Shown: positions 9,571 through 18,777 of the stretch, piece after piece
Numbering within the stretch: position 1 is the first letter of the stretch
How the letters are laid out: each line of letters starts with the position of its first letter
Source of the DNA: Epilithonimonas zeae
GTDB taxonomy: Bacteria; Bacteroidota; Bacteroidia; Flavobacteriales; Weeksellaceae
Assembly (NCBI RefSeq): GCF_900141765.1
Contig: NZ_FSRK01000001.1
Coordinates: forward strand, 1,240,001-1,304,000
DNA length: 64,000 bases
Direction: 5' to 3'
The notes under the pieces: generated by a model
What the model saw: the letters and a program-made list of their open reading frames with translations, nothing else
Told to the model about the DNA's origin: nothing
Database searches by the model: none
Position numbers and translations under genes: made by a program

Positions 9571-11706
9571 TTAAGGCATCTTTTTAAAACCTTCCGCTTT
9601 TATTTTCCAGCTTCCGTCTTTCGGGAAACCTGGAAATTCTCCTGTCGAAGCATCCCAACCTTCCAGCATCATCGCAACGGTCGTCAAAACACCGCCGTTT
9701 CCTGGAAGATAAATTCTAAGACGTTTGTCCTGGAAATTATGTCCGTTTTTCAGATAGGTGTTGGTCTGAATATCCATAAAAAGAGCATCCAAAGCTTTAT
9801 TCGGAAGTCCTAATCTTGCGGCATTCATTGCCGTCATCGGGAAATCCCAACCCCAGGTATGTTCCCAATTCCATCTTTCCCAAACGATATCCAACGTGTT
9901 TTTCATTATTTTCTTATCCAATTTAGGAGACTCAGGAACCATTCCCAATGCACCTAAAACTGCAGGGTGGTCGGTCATCCATTTTGGAAATGTGAAAGAA
10001 TCTTTTGCCGATTCAGTTGACAGATAAACGCCTTCCTGAACCGGAAGCGGTGCTAATTTCGTAATCACCTCATCCCATTTTTTATCTCTAGGCTGTCCCA
10101 GTCTTTCTTTCCATTGCTGAGCAACTTTCAGCGCCCAATCCCAATATGCCACTTCATAAGTCGGGTTATAAGTATCTTTCGCAGGGAAAACTTCCTGAGC
10201 CGGAATGACACCTTTACCTAAATTATAACGGTTTTTTTCTTTGTCATAAGTAGCAAAATCTGCCATAAAATCAGCGGTTGCAAAAATCAAATCTTTATAT
10301 TTTTCCAAAACTTTTTTGTCCTTGCTGTTTCGGTACAAAAGTTCGGTCATATAGATGATGTGCGGCTGCTCCCAAATCAAAAATGCAGCGACAGAAGACG
10401 GACTTTCATTCCCTTCATTATCCGACATTTTAATCCAGCGAACGCCTTTATAACCTTGTCTCTCAGCTAATTTTTTTGCTTTGTCAAACGACCTGAAATA
10501 ATAATCCAGTTGCTTCTCCAAAATTTCCGGTCTTCCCCAAAGTGCAAAGTGAACGCCGTGCCACCAGTGCATTTCTGTATGCGGTTTTCCGTACCAACTG
10601 TTGAACGTCAAACCTGTTTCCTGAGGCGGATTGCTTCCACCGCACTGAACTTTGGTTAAATATTCTGACAAGACAACTCTTCTTTCAAGCTCATTGGCTC
10701 TTTGGTCTGTACTTCCTTCAAAATCCACGGCAGCACCGCTTTCCCAGAAGTTTTTCCAACCAGAAGTACTTTCTTTTTCAGCATCAGCGAATAAATTTCT
10801 GTCGGATTTCGGACTTTTAGCTGAAAACTCAACACTTAATTCCACGGTTTTATTTTTGGACGAAGGCTCGTAAACGAAATAATGTTTTCCTGCCTCACGA
10901 AGTTTTCCTTCCGTAAAATTGAATTGAGTATAATAATCCGTACTTTGTAATTTGTGCTGAATCAAACCTTGCGTCGACTGTGAAGAAACAATTTTCGTGG
11001 TATGTTCGTTTTCTCTTCCATAAAATGCAGCATCATCCAAAAACTGTCCCGATGGATGTGGATATTTGGCAAAAACTTTAAGCTTTCCTTTAGCAACCAA
11101 ATCAGATTCAATTTTTACCCCGATTTTATCTGAGTTTTGAAAAGAAGCCGTCCAGACTTTTACCGGAGTTCCTTCCAAAGAAAACTCGCTCGTTATAATT
11201 CCTGTCCACAAATCAATTTTCTGGTTGATGTTTTGGATATCTGAAATTTGTGCTTTCTGACAATTCTTTTTAATCAGTTCAATCCCCACATTTCCTAATT
11301 GCAAGCGATGTTGATTTACACGGAAATATTCAACTGCACCTTTGTTGCGTTCAGGTTCTTTCAACTGAACACTGTACAAAGCTTTGCGTCCGTCATTATT
11401 GAAATCATACGCTTTCAAAGTCTCCTCAAACTTATAATCTTTGGTATTTGGAAAACTGTTCCAGCCCCATTCAGACTGCGTTCCGAGAGAAACTCCGTTT
11501 TTGTAATATTCAGGGAACGACTGCATTCCGGTAATGTCAACCGTGTAGGCAAATTTTCCGTTTCCAACTGTTAAAGTGGAAAGGGTGTCTGCTTTTGTAT
11601 TGACAATATTATGTCGCTGAACGACCTTTTTCCGGTCGATTTTCTGGGCATTCATTGAAGAAAATCCCATCAGGAAAATCCCTAGATATATTGTAATTTT
11701 TTTCAT
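9571..11706 (-). CDS. Secreted protein of six-hairpin glycosidase type, unassigned family
   Basis: 711 residues with a signal peptide (MKKITIYLGIFLMGFSSMNAQ). The N-terminal third resembles the beta-sandwich that precedes (alpha/alpha)6 barrels (TLTVGNGKFAYTVDITG). The rest has many Trp residues and helical hairpins: HTEMHWWHGVHFALWGRPE, AAFLIWEQPHIIYMTELLY and WERWNWEHTWGWDFPMTAMN. This architecture fits GH65/GH95-like clans, but I cannot assign a CAZy family. It sits between a DUF4450-like protein and a pectate lyase and probably removes a rhamnogalacturonan side chain or terminal sugar. The start at 11706 places the signal peptide first; nine extra residues from 11733 are unlikely. Confidence 0.65.
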   Translation of the reverse strand: MKKITIYLGIFLMGFSSMNAQKIDRKKVVQRHNIVNTKADTLSTLTVGNGKFAYTVDITGMQSFPEYYKNGVSLGTQSEWGWNSFPNTKDYKFEETLKAYDFNNDGRKALYSVQLKEPERNKGAVEYFRVNQHRLQLGNVGIELIKKNCQKAQISDIQNINQKIDLWTGIITSEFSLEGTPVKVWTASFQNSDKIGVKIESDLVAKGKLKVFAKYPHPSGQFLDDAAFYGRENEHTTKIVSSQSTQGLIQHKLQSTDYYTQFNFTEGKLREAGKHYFVYEPSSKNKTVELSVEFSAKSPKSDRNLFADAEKESTSGWKNFWESGAAVDFEGSTDQRANELERRVVLSEYLTKVQCGGSNPPQETGLTFNSWYGKPHTEMHWWHGVHFALWGRPEILEKQLDYYFRSFDKAKKLAERQGYKGVRWIKMSDNEGNESPSSVAAFLIWEQPHIIYMTELLYRNSKDKKVLEKYKDLIFATADFMADFATYDKEKNRYNLGKGVIPAQEVFPAKDTYNPTYEVAYWDWALKVAQQWKERLGQPRDKKWDEVITKLAPLPVQEGVYLSTESAKDSFTFPKWMTDHPAVLGALGMVPESPKLDKKIMKNTLDIVWERWNWEHTWGWDFPMTAMNAARLGLPNKALDALFMDIQTNTYLKNGHNFQDKRLRIYLPGNGGVLTTVAMMLEGWDASTGEFPGFPKDGSWKIKAEGFKKMP

Positions 11707-11735
11707 TTTTATTTTATTTATTTTTTTAGCCACGA

Positions 11736-11810
11736 GGCTTCGACAGGCTCAGCCTGACAATTCTAATACTAACTGCGTTTTTGCGCTGTCAGACTGAGCT
11801 TGTCGAAGTC
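11736..11810. repeat. Long imperfect palindromic repeat (CTTCGACAAGCTCAGTCTGACA type)
   Basis: The left arm at 11736-11759 (GGCTTCGACAGGCTCAGCC...) pairs with the right arm at 11787-11810 at about 20 of 24 positions. It fills most of the space between the DUF4450-like gene and the next protein. The motif resembles short dispersed repeats of flavobacterial genomes. It could give a large stem in the transcript. Confidence 0.7.
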
Positions 11811-11874
11811 TTGCATTTTATTTATATCACATTTTTAAGCATACTTACAATTCGTGCATTCGTGGCATCAAATC

Positions 11875-14800
11875 CTATCTCAAAACCGTCGCACTCATCA
11901 TTCCAATCACCACATCGTTGCTCACAGCAGTTAATTTTATCGATTTTAATTCTTTACTCGCATCAATCGGCAAATCCAGAATCGTTGCAGAACCACCATC
12001 CACCTGACGGTCTGTAAATCCTTTGATGCTTGAATATTTGCTCAAAGTTCCGCCTTTGTATAATTCTCCGGTCTTCAATTTTACACGGTACGGAATTTTA
12101 TCATCCGGAATTTCAAACGCAAAATTGTCATCAAACAAATCCTGCTCAATCGGCCACCAGTTCGTTGGATTTTTAAGTTCCAGTTCTGTTGTCGAACCGT
12201 CCACATATTGAACCGTAATTTTTCCATTCACAATCTGTGACTGCATCGGATTGGTAGAACCAGCCATCAGAAAATAGATTTTCTTTCCTTTTCCTGAAAT
12301 TGGAATTTCAAGAGAATCAGAATAATTGTCCCACTGACTTACAAAAGCAATATTTTTATCTGTTTTATCAATTAAAAAAGGAATGTCGAGGAATTCAACT
12401 TTGTCGTTTTTTCTTTTATTCATCAATCCGCTGTCATCGATTTGAGCCGTGATTAACGGATAACACCAATTTCCGATTCCCTGCCACGGAAGCTGTAGAG
12501 TCGGAATTTCCAGTCTTGGAGAAAGGTATTTCTGATTGAAAATTTCGGTAACTTTTTCATTGTATTTTGATGCTAATGAAATGTTGTTAAATTGACCTTG
12601 ATTTTCAATTTCCCAATCTGTGATTTCAATATTTTGTCTAATTCCATTATAATCAAGCACGATTAAATTGGTTCCTCTACTTAAATAATTTAAAGGAATT
12701 TCTATCAATGTACTTTGATTTTTTTGAATGTTAAAAGTTTTATTTAAACCATTAACAGTTAGTTTTCCATTAATATTATTGGAAGATTTTGACTGAATCT
12801 GAAGTTTGTTATTTACCCATTTTGTTTCCAAAGGAAAACGAATGTCGATATTCACAGGTTGCCACCAGGTTGTGCCATTTTGCTCAACTTGTACGAAAAA
12901 AGTTCCTTTTCTTTCTTCGTTAATTAATTGAAATTCGTTGTTATTAACCACCCCGTCTTCGTCCTTCGGTCGAATCCACCTCTTCAGGGGAGGGGAATTC
13001 TTAATTAGTCCTTGAGGATCATAGATCTTTTTTATTTTCTTTTTTGAATCAAAATTCAACTGAAGATTTTCAGAAATATAAGAAGTGAAATCAGTTTGTT
13101 CGTTTTTAATTTCTTCTCCGGAATAATTGATTTCAATCTTAAAATCTTTTCCTTTCGGTGTTTCAAACTGAACGAAGGGTTGCAGAATGGAATTCGGTTT
13201 AATCTTCCAATCTACTTTTTTACCATTCACTTTCACCGATTTGATATTGGAATAATTTACAGGAATCTGCATTTCCAACGCCACCGGATTTTGATATTTT
13301 GATTTAAATAAATACTCCGTATTTTTTGAAGTTCTGGTAAACTGATATTCCCAATCCGGAAGTTTCAATTCGGCAGAATTCCAGTCTTTTGGGAAACCAG
13401 GCTTAATGCTGATTTTATTTTCCAGTAAATTCGGATAAACTCCGAAAAGTCCTTCCGTTAAAGTTCTTGAAGCCACACCAATTGGGTCAGCAAAATCACG
13501 GTACAATTCTCCACGAAAAGCATCGTAATGAGAAAGCTGTTCAAAATTTCCAGGACTGATTCCATAATACATACTTTCGGCCAGATTTCCTTTCCAAAGT
13601 TGGTAGGCATCTTCAGTTCTTCCGGCTTGCCAATACGCTAAAGCCGTCTGTAAATTTTCCGCCAAAGCGACATTGTTTATCGACCAATCGTACGGTTGCC
13701 AGTTGGTTGTTGCTAACGTGAAATAGTTCTTCTTATCCGCACCTTTTACCGTAATCGGAATTTTCGGAGTGTAATTATTAATGTATTGTAAGTTCTGATA
13801 ATCCTCAAATTCATTCAAAATAAACGCATCCGAAACGTGATAAATAGACCAAACTCCTGGTTTGTCGTGAACAATTTGATTGCCCAAAGCATCTTTATAT
13901 TCAGCAAAATAACCTTTATCTTTGATCCAAAGTTGGTTTTTCATTGCTTTTAAAATCGCATCTGCTTCCTGTTCGTAAGGTTGAGGATTTTCGCCAATTA
14001 TTTTTGCCAGTTTCGCCATCTCACGGTTGGCTCTGTAATTATACGCCGACGTGTGTGTCACTTTTCCACCTGAATATTGCAGCGCATCACTCGCCCAAAT
14101 CGCTGCATACGCATCATACAAATCACCACGCTTGAAATTTCTTTTTTCCCAATTGATATGGCGAACCATCGTTGGCCACATTTTTTTGAGGAATTCTTTG
14201 TCTCCGGTATAATTAAAATGCGAAAACATTTGGTCAAAAAATACTAGATTCATATCGTAATGGTGCGGTTTTGTATTGTCATTCGGGTTTCTGGAAATAT
14301 ATCCGCTGGAAAAAACGGAAGTTCCCATTTTCTCTTCGTGTCGGGCAAGATGACGCATCGTATCCATTTCAACCGGTGCAAAATCTGGTTTTAAAACCTG
14401 CGAATTGGCGTAACTTTCAAAATGTTCCTTTGCTCGGTCGTGCCAGCTCAACGCATCTGCTGTATAAGCGCCACGCCAGGCATTCAACCGCATTCTCCAC
14501 GCCACTGCGCCGTGAAGGAAGGTCGGACTTTCCCAAATTCCGTCTGCAGCAACCGCTAAATTGGCTCCGAAATTATTCAAATCTGCATCAGGAGTTTTTA
14601 GCTGAATTCTGTTCGTTAATGTCAAACGTGATTTTTCCGCTTCATTAAATATATTTTTCAACTCTTCATCCGAAAAGTTTTTGTCTGATTTTCCTTTGAC
14701 AACCTGAATGTAAACCGGTTGTTTTTGAGAAGAATACGAAGCGTAGACAATTGGAGATTTGTCCGTTTTATTTTGAGTAAACTCAGACAGTTTTTCTAAA

Positions 14801-15486
14801 GTCGTTGCATCGGTTTGCTGTAAAGAATTGACATTTGAAAAACTTCCGCTAACAATCTGAGTTTCTTTTTTCTTATTTAAATAATTAAGCTGAAAATGAT
14901 TTTTATTCAACTGAAACTGATTGTTCAGACAATATTCAGGCAACAGATAAAATCCGGATTCCGGGTCAGCGCCGATATCGCCATTTCTGCTGAAAGTCGT
15001 TCCACTCGAACCGCCGTAAATTGCGTAGATTTTTGTTGAAGAATCTACATTGATGGTTTCCATTTTCAAAACCAAACCTTCTTCTTTAGCTTGTGCCAAA
15101 ACGGTCAGTTTTAAAGTTCCGGTTCCCAAAATCGGATCTTTGATTTCGTATAGCATCGTTCCCGGTCGGTAACGTGTTTCAATTTTATCAGCCTTAATTA
15201 ATTGTTTAATTGAATTTCCCTTTTGAATAACAAATTGAAGATTTCCGCCCATTCCCGGAAGATATAATGCAAATTCCGGTAAATCTCCCGCTTCAACTCT
15301 CGATGCACGATTATCTCCGTACAAAGCACGATTGAATCTGTACGTTCCGTTGACCAATAAAAAATCGCCTTTGTCTTCTTTGTAATGCAGTTCACGTTCG
15401 TTATTCTGCCAGTGTTTCGACTGGGAAAACGAAAGTGAAAATGCCGACAAAACAAGAAGTCCGGCGAAAATGGTTTTTCTTCGCAT
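11875..15486 (-). CDS. Large secreted DUF4450-like six-hairpin glycosidase
   Basis: 1203 residues with a signal peptide (MRRKTIFAGLLVLSAFSLSFSQ). The opening block with GTYRFNRALYG and GDLPEFALYLPGMGGNL is what I recall of DUF4450 proteins of Bacteroidota pectin loci. The middle (about 310-660) is an alpha-helical toroid (DGIWESPTFLHGAVAWRMRL, HHYDMNLVFFDQMFSHFNYTG, NNVALAENLQTALAYW), as in six-hairpin glycosidases. The C-terminus is beta-rich. Residues near 830-848 (SPPLKRWIRPKDEDGVVN) are encoded by a dispersed DNA repeat (see 12946). GH28 lies one base upstream, so they form one operon. The substrate is unknown but is probably a rhamnogalacturonan fragment. Confidence 0.72.
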   Translation of the reverse strand: MRRKTIFAGLLVLSAFSLSFSQSKHWQNNERELHYKEDKGDFLLVNGTYRFNRALYGDNRASRVEAGDLPEFALYLPGMGGNLQFVIQKGNSIKQLIKADKIETRYRPGTMLYEIKDPILGTGTLKLTVLAQAKEEGLVLKMETINVDSSTKIYAIYGGSSGTTFSRNGDIGADPESGFYLLPEYCLNNQFQLNKNHFQLNYLNKKKETQIVSGSFSNVNSLQQTDATTLEKLSEFTQNKTDKSPIVYASYSSQKQPVYIQVVKGKSDKNFSDEELKNIFNEAEKSRLTLTNRIQLKTPDADLNNFGANLAVAADGIWESPTFLHGAVAWRMRLNAWRGAYTADALSWHDRAKEHFESYANSQVLKPDFAPVEMDTMRHLARHEEKMGTSVFSSGYISRNPNDNTKPHHYDMNLVFFDQMFSHFNYTGDKEFLKKMWPTMVRHINWEKRNFKRGDLYDAYAAIWASDALQYSGGKVTHTSAYNYRANREMAKLAKIIGENPQPYEQEADAILKAMKNQLWIKDKGYFAEYKDALGNQIVHDKPGVWSIYHVSDAFILNEFEDYQNLQYINNYTPKIPITVKGADKKNYFTLATTNWQPYDWSINNVALAENLQTALAYWQAGRTEDAYQLWKGNLAESMYYGISPGNFEQLSHYDAFRGELYRDFADPIGVASRTLTEGLFGVYPNLLENKISIKPGFPKDWNSAELKLPDWEYQFTRTSKNTEYLFKSKYQNPVALEMQIPVNYSNIKSVKVNGKKVDWKIKPNSILQPFVQFETPKGKDFKIEINYSGEEIKNEQTDFTSYISENLQLNFDSKKKIKKIYDPQGLIKNSPPLKRWIRPKDEDGVVNNNEFQLINEERKGTFFVQVEQNGTTWWQPVNIDIRFPLETKWVNNKLQIQSKSSNNINGKLTVNGLNKTFNIQKNQSTLIEIPLNYLSRGTNLIVLDYNGIRQNIEITDWEIENQGQFNNISLASKYNEKVTEIFNQKYLSPRLEIPTLQLPWQGIGNWCYPLITAQIDDSGLMNKRKNDKVEFLDIPFLIDKTDKNIAFVSQWDNYSDSLEIPISGKGKKIYFLMAGSTNPMQSQIVNGKITVQYVDGSTTELELKNPTNWWPIEQDLFDDNFAFEIPDDKIPYRVKLKTGELYKGGTLSKYSSIKGFTDRQVDGGSATILDLPIDASKELKSIKLTAVSNDVVIGMMSATVLR
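12946..13000 (-). repeat. Repeat element inserted in frame in the DUF4450-like gene
   Basis: The coding strand reads AATTCCCCTCCCCTGAAGAG, then GTGGATTCGACCGAAGG, then an end near GACGGGGTGG. The CCCCTCC...GGGGTGG edges and purine/pyrimidine-biased GC-rich sequence stand out from the AT-rich gene. This sequence type is otherwise typical of intergenic dispersed repeats in Bacteroidota. It stays open and adds about 18 residues to the protein. Confidence 0.65.
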
Positions 15487-15487
15487 T

Positions 15488-16891
15488 TTATGGTTTTAAC
15501 TCAGTTAATGGTTGTCCGTTAACGGTTACATTTTTTAAAGTCACATTTTTCATATAGTCAACCTTATAAGGAATCTGCACGCCAACCATTTTAGCATTAA
15601 TCATTGTGAAGTCTGTTACAGGCGAAGATTCATAGGCATCAGAAAATACAGCATATTTCCCACCTTTGTCAACAGTTAAATTTTCAACCCAGATATTTCT
15701 GATGGTCGGAATGTGATTTCCAGGCTTTTCATAATGCATATTGAAACGCACTGCCGCTTCTTTGTAAGCGCCAACTTTTGTGTTGTAGAAAAATACATTT
15801 TCGATAATTCCGCCTCGGCTTGAGCTTGTTTTAATTCTTAAAGCACGGTCAAGATTCTTACTGTCCATCACATTTTCAATGGCGTAAATGTTTTTTGCGC
15901 CACCTGCAATTTCACTTCCAATCACAACACCGCCGTGACCGTCTTTCATTTCGCAGTTTTCGATAATGTGGTTTTCAGCAGGTCTTCCGATATCTCTTCC
16001 GTCCTCGTCTCTTCCGGATTTGATGGCAATACAGTCATCTCCTGTGTCGAAGTAAGAATCTTTAATCCATACATTTTTACAGGCTTCAGGGTCGAAACCG
16101 TCGTTGTTGGGTCCGTGACTGATGACTTTTACTCTTTCAATCAAAACATTTTCACACAAAACAGGATTCAGATTCCACATCGGAGAATTTTTCACCAAAA
16201 CATCCGCCATATAAAAGTTTTTTGACTTGTAAGGTTGAACGAAATTCGGTCTTAAATACCATCCGTTTCCAAAAATTCTTTCTCTCGCAGGCGTTCTGTT
16301 AGCCATATATTCGTGAAGTTTCGCTCTCGCCGGGTTTTGCCTTCCCGGACGGGATGCGTTGTAGCCATATTTTGTAGCACCACACCAGAACCACCAGTTG
16401 TCTAAATCTGAATTTCCATCCAAAGTTCCTTTTCCTGTGATAGCGATATTTTCTTCTTCGTAAGCGTAAATTAATGATGAATAATTCATACATTCCATTC
16501 CTTCCCAACGCGTGAAAACGATAGGGTAGTCGTTGCTATCCTGACTGAAAAGAATCGTTGAACTATCAGTTAAATGAAGGTTGACATTGGATTCCAAATA
16601 AATTGCACCAGTTAAAAAGACTCCGTTTGGAACCACGACTCTTCCTCCGCCTTCTGCACTGCATTTTTCAATCGCTTTTCTGAAAGCTTCCGTATTTTTT
16701 GTTTTTCCGTCCCCAACTGCACCGAAATCTGTAATTAAATAATCTGCTTTTCTGAATTTTGGAGCTTTGATTTGTTTCTTTAAAGCTTTGATTTCTTTTA
16801 AAGGCTGTTTTGCGGAAGTCCACGGTTTGTATTGCGCCGATACTGAAACTGACAAAACTAAAGCGAACAAAAATGGAATATATTTTTTCAT
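15488..16891 (-). CDS. Glycoside hydrolase family 28 polygalacturonase/rhamnogalacturonase-like
   Basis: 467 residues with a signal peptide (MKKYIPFLFALVLSVSVSAQ), so probably periplasmic. The beta-helix carries all four GH28 signatures: NNDGFD at 262-267, DD at 285-286, HGG at 319-321 and RIK at 352-354. The N-terminus ITDFGAVGDGKTKNTEAF is the usual opening of bacterial GH28 enzymes. The family hydrolyses alpha-1,4 galacturonan or galacturonosyl-rhamnose bonds. The substrate is not clear from sequence, but the neighbouring GH105 and CE12 genes favour rhamnogalacturonan or oligogalacturonides. The following gene begins one base after its stop codon. Confidence 0.9.
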   Translation of the reverse strand: MKKYIPFLFALVLSVSVSAQYKPWTSAKQPLKEIKALKKQIKAPKFRKADYLITDFGAVGDGKTKNTEAFRKAIEKCSAEGGGRVVVPNGVFLTGAIYLESNVNLHLTDSSTILFSQDSNDYPIVFTRWEGMECMNYSSLIYAYEEENIAITGKGTLDGNSDLDNWWFWCGATKYGYNASRPGRQNPARAKLHEYMANRTPARERIFGNGWYLRPNFVQPYKSKNFYMADVLVKNSPMWNLNPVLCENVLIERVKVISHGPNNDGFDPEACKNVWIKDSYFDTGDDCIAIKSGRDEDGRDIGRPAENHIIENCEMKDGHGGVVIGSEIAGGAKNIYAIENVMDSKNLDRALRIKTSSSRGGIIENVFFYNTKVGAYKEAAVRFNMHYEKPGNHIPTIRNIWVENLTVDKGGKYAVFSDAYESSPVTDFTMINAKMVGVQIPYKVDYMKNVTLKNVTVNGQPLTELKP

Positions 16892-16982
16892 AAAGATTTA
16901 GATTCAAATTTTATAACAATTTCTTGTATTGCAAACTAATATTAATGCGAAGAAAAATTATCCTGCACTGTCGGTTACAAGA

Positions 16983-17888
16983 TTATTTGTTTTGAAATAA
17001 AGTCTTAAGCCAATCAGAACAGAGTTTTTTCCAATTGTCTGTGAGTTCATTTTTATTGGTAATTCCGATTTTGTGTTCGCCTTCGAGAAAGATGAATAAT
17101 GCGCCTTTTACTTTGTTTTTTGTCATGGCCTGATAATAAAGAAGACTGCTCATCACGGGGACAGTTTTATCATTTTGTGCGTGAAAAAGAATTGTTGGTG
17201 GCGTCTTTTCAGTCACGCGGTTTTGCATAGAGTATTCGCTGATTTTCTCCAGGGAAGCATTTTCGCCAAGCAAACTGTTTCGGCTTCCTAAGTGTGCAAA
17301 TTCCCCTAAATCTATAACAGGAGAAACTAAAATCGCAAAATTCGGAATTGTAGGAATGGTTTCCCAATCGCCTTTCAATTCTGTATAATCTGTGGAAATA
17401 TTACTGACAGATGCGGCCAAATGGCCACCCGCAGAAGTTCCTATAACTCCTATCTGATCCGGCGAAATACCATACTCCGAAGCGTTCTTTCTGATATGTT
17501 TGATAGCGGCCTGTACATCCTGTAACGGAGCGATTTCTCTTTGTTTAAGATCCAGAGAAGTTGGTAATCGGTAATTCAAAACAAAAGCTGTAATTCCCAA
17601 TGTATTGAACCATTTTGCAATTTGAAAACCATTCAAATCATAAGTCAATTTGTAATATCCACCACCAGGAATGATGATGACAGACATCTGTTTTCTGTCT
17701 TCTTTGGGAGGGAAAAATGCAAAAAGTTCGGTTTCTTTGATTTGTGTAATTCTGCTGTCTTTCTCTTCAGTTTTTAACTTTAAACCTTTGGAATTCGGCA
17801 TTTGACCTTTTGGCCACAAGGTTATTTTTTCCTGAGCAGAAGTCAGATTTATAATTAATATCAATAAAATGAATGCGGCTTTTTTCAT
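16983..17888 (-). CDS. Secreted alpha/beta hydrolase, acetyl-esterase-like
   Basis: 301 residues with a signal peptide (MKKAAFILLILIINLTSAQ). The oxyanion region VIIPGGGYYKL, the nucleophile elbow GTSAGGH, the acid segment HAQNDKTVPV and the late His in GEHKIG give a complete Ser-Asp-His set. The pattern fits BD-FAE/xylan-esterase-like carbohydrate esterases. In this locus it may remove acetyl or methyl groups from pectin, complementing the CE12 enzyme upstream. It is read with its neighbours on the - strand. The ATG at 17894 is an alternative start two codons upstream. Confidence 0.8.
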   Translation of the reverse strand: MKKAAFILLILIINLTSAQEKITLWPKGQMPNSKGLKLKTEEKDSRITQIKETELFAFFPPKEDRKQMSVIIIPGGGYYKLTYDLNGFQIAKWFNTLGITAFVLNYRLPTSLDLKQREIAPLQDVQAAIKHIRKNASEYGISPDQIGVIGTSAGGHLAASVSNISTDYTELKGDWETIPTIPNFAILVSPVIDLGEFAHLGSRNSLLGENASLEKISEYSMQNRVTEKTPPTILFHAQNDKTVPVMSSLLYYQAMTKNKVKGALFIFLEGEHKIGITNKNELTDNWKKLCSDWLKTLFQNK

Positions 17889-17912
17889 TGTCATTAAACT
17901 AAAATGGTAAAA

Positions 17913-18647
17913 TTATTTGATGTATTTTTCCAATCCTGTTTTAAGGTTTTTCAGAGATTTTGTTGCCAGTTTTGCAACCGTTTCAGCTCCTAATTTTGAT
18001 AAATGGGTGTCGTCATTTTTTCCTTTTGGATAATATTCGATTTCGCCTTCTTTGAAGTGAAGATGTAAGAGTTTTGATTTTTCTGGACCTGCAGAAATTT
18101 CCATTTGCTCCGTTAATAATTGCATATCAACGAAAGGAACTTTCATAGCATCAGCAACCAATCTTACTACCAACGGATATTCTTTATGCGTATCGACTGA
18201 AACTCCATTTTCATTGAAATTTCTTCTTGTGATGGAACTCATCAGAATTGGAGTTGCGCCTTTTGCTCTGGTTTCATTTACATATCTTTCGAGATTGGCT
18301 CTGTATTGCGTATAAGGATTGGTAAATTTTGTAGAATCTTTGATTTTCTGATCATTATGACCAAACTGAATCACCACAAAATCACCTTTTTTCAATTGTT
18401 TTTCCACTTTGTCCCAACGTCCTTCTGTGCGGAAACTTTTGGAACTTCGTCCGTTCATCGCGTGGTTTTGGATTTCGATTCCTGATGTGAAAAACTGTGG
18501 CAAAACCTGTCCCCAGCCGTGTTCGGGATTTTTTTTAGGATTGTCTTTGTTGGACATTGTAGAATCTCCTATTAAAAATAAGGTTGGTTTCTGAGCCCAT
18601 ATCATTAATGAAAGAAACAGAAATATGATGGAAAGTTTTTTATTCAT
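17913..18647 (-). CDS. Rhamnogalacturonan acetylesterase, SGNH hydrolase (CE12-like)
   Basis: 244 residues with a signal peptide (MNKKLSIIFLFLSLMIWAQ). SGNH blocks are in order: GDST with Ser29, a Gly in the NGRSSKSF segment, GHND near 96-99, and DDTH near 212-215 with the catalytic Asp and His. The order and the sequence around SFRTEGRWDKV match rhamnogalacturonan acetylesterases (YxiM/RhgT). The enzyme would deacetylate galacturonic acid residues of rhamnogalacturonan I and so open it to the GH105, GH28 and lyase enzymes encoded nearby. Confidence 0.87.
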   Translation of the reverse strand: MNKKLSIIFLFLSLMIWAQKPTLFLIGDSTMSNKDNPKKNPEHGWGQVLPQFFTSGIEIQNHAMNGRSSKSFRTEGRWDKVEKQLKKGDFVVIQFGHNDQKIKDSTKFTNPYTQYRANLERYVNETRAKGATPILMSSITRRNFNENGVSVDTHKEYPLVVRLVADAMKVPFVDMQLLTEQMEISAGPEKSKLLHLHFKEGEIEYYPKGKNDDTHLSKLGAETVAKLATKSLKNLKTGLEKYIK

Positions 18648-18675
18648 TTTTGAATTGTTTTAACATTGAATCATT

Positions 18676-18757
18676 CGCGGCCCGGCTTGAGCGGAAATCC
18701 TTTTTACGCAACGTAGTGGATTGAAAAGATTGGGAGCGGAAGACGGAAAAGCTGCCC
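18676..18757 (-). repeat. Interspersed palindromic repeat, family A, copy 2
   Basis: On the - strand it begins GGGCAGCTTTTCCGTCTTCC and ends near CAAGCCGGGCCGCGAATG. It sits between the GH105 and CE12 genes in the sense orientation of that operon. Confidence 0.8.
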
Positions 18758-18777
18758 TAAATTAAATAATTATAGTT

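Noticed and set aside
14271-14648. 125-residue open frame on the + strand inside the DUF4450-like gene
   Set aside because: It is antisense to a large conserved gene and has no domain or promoter.
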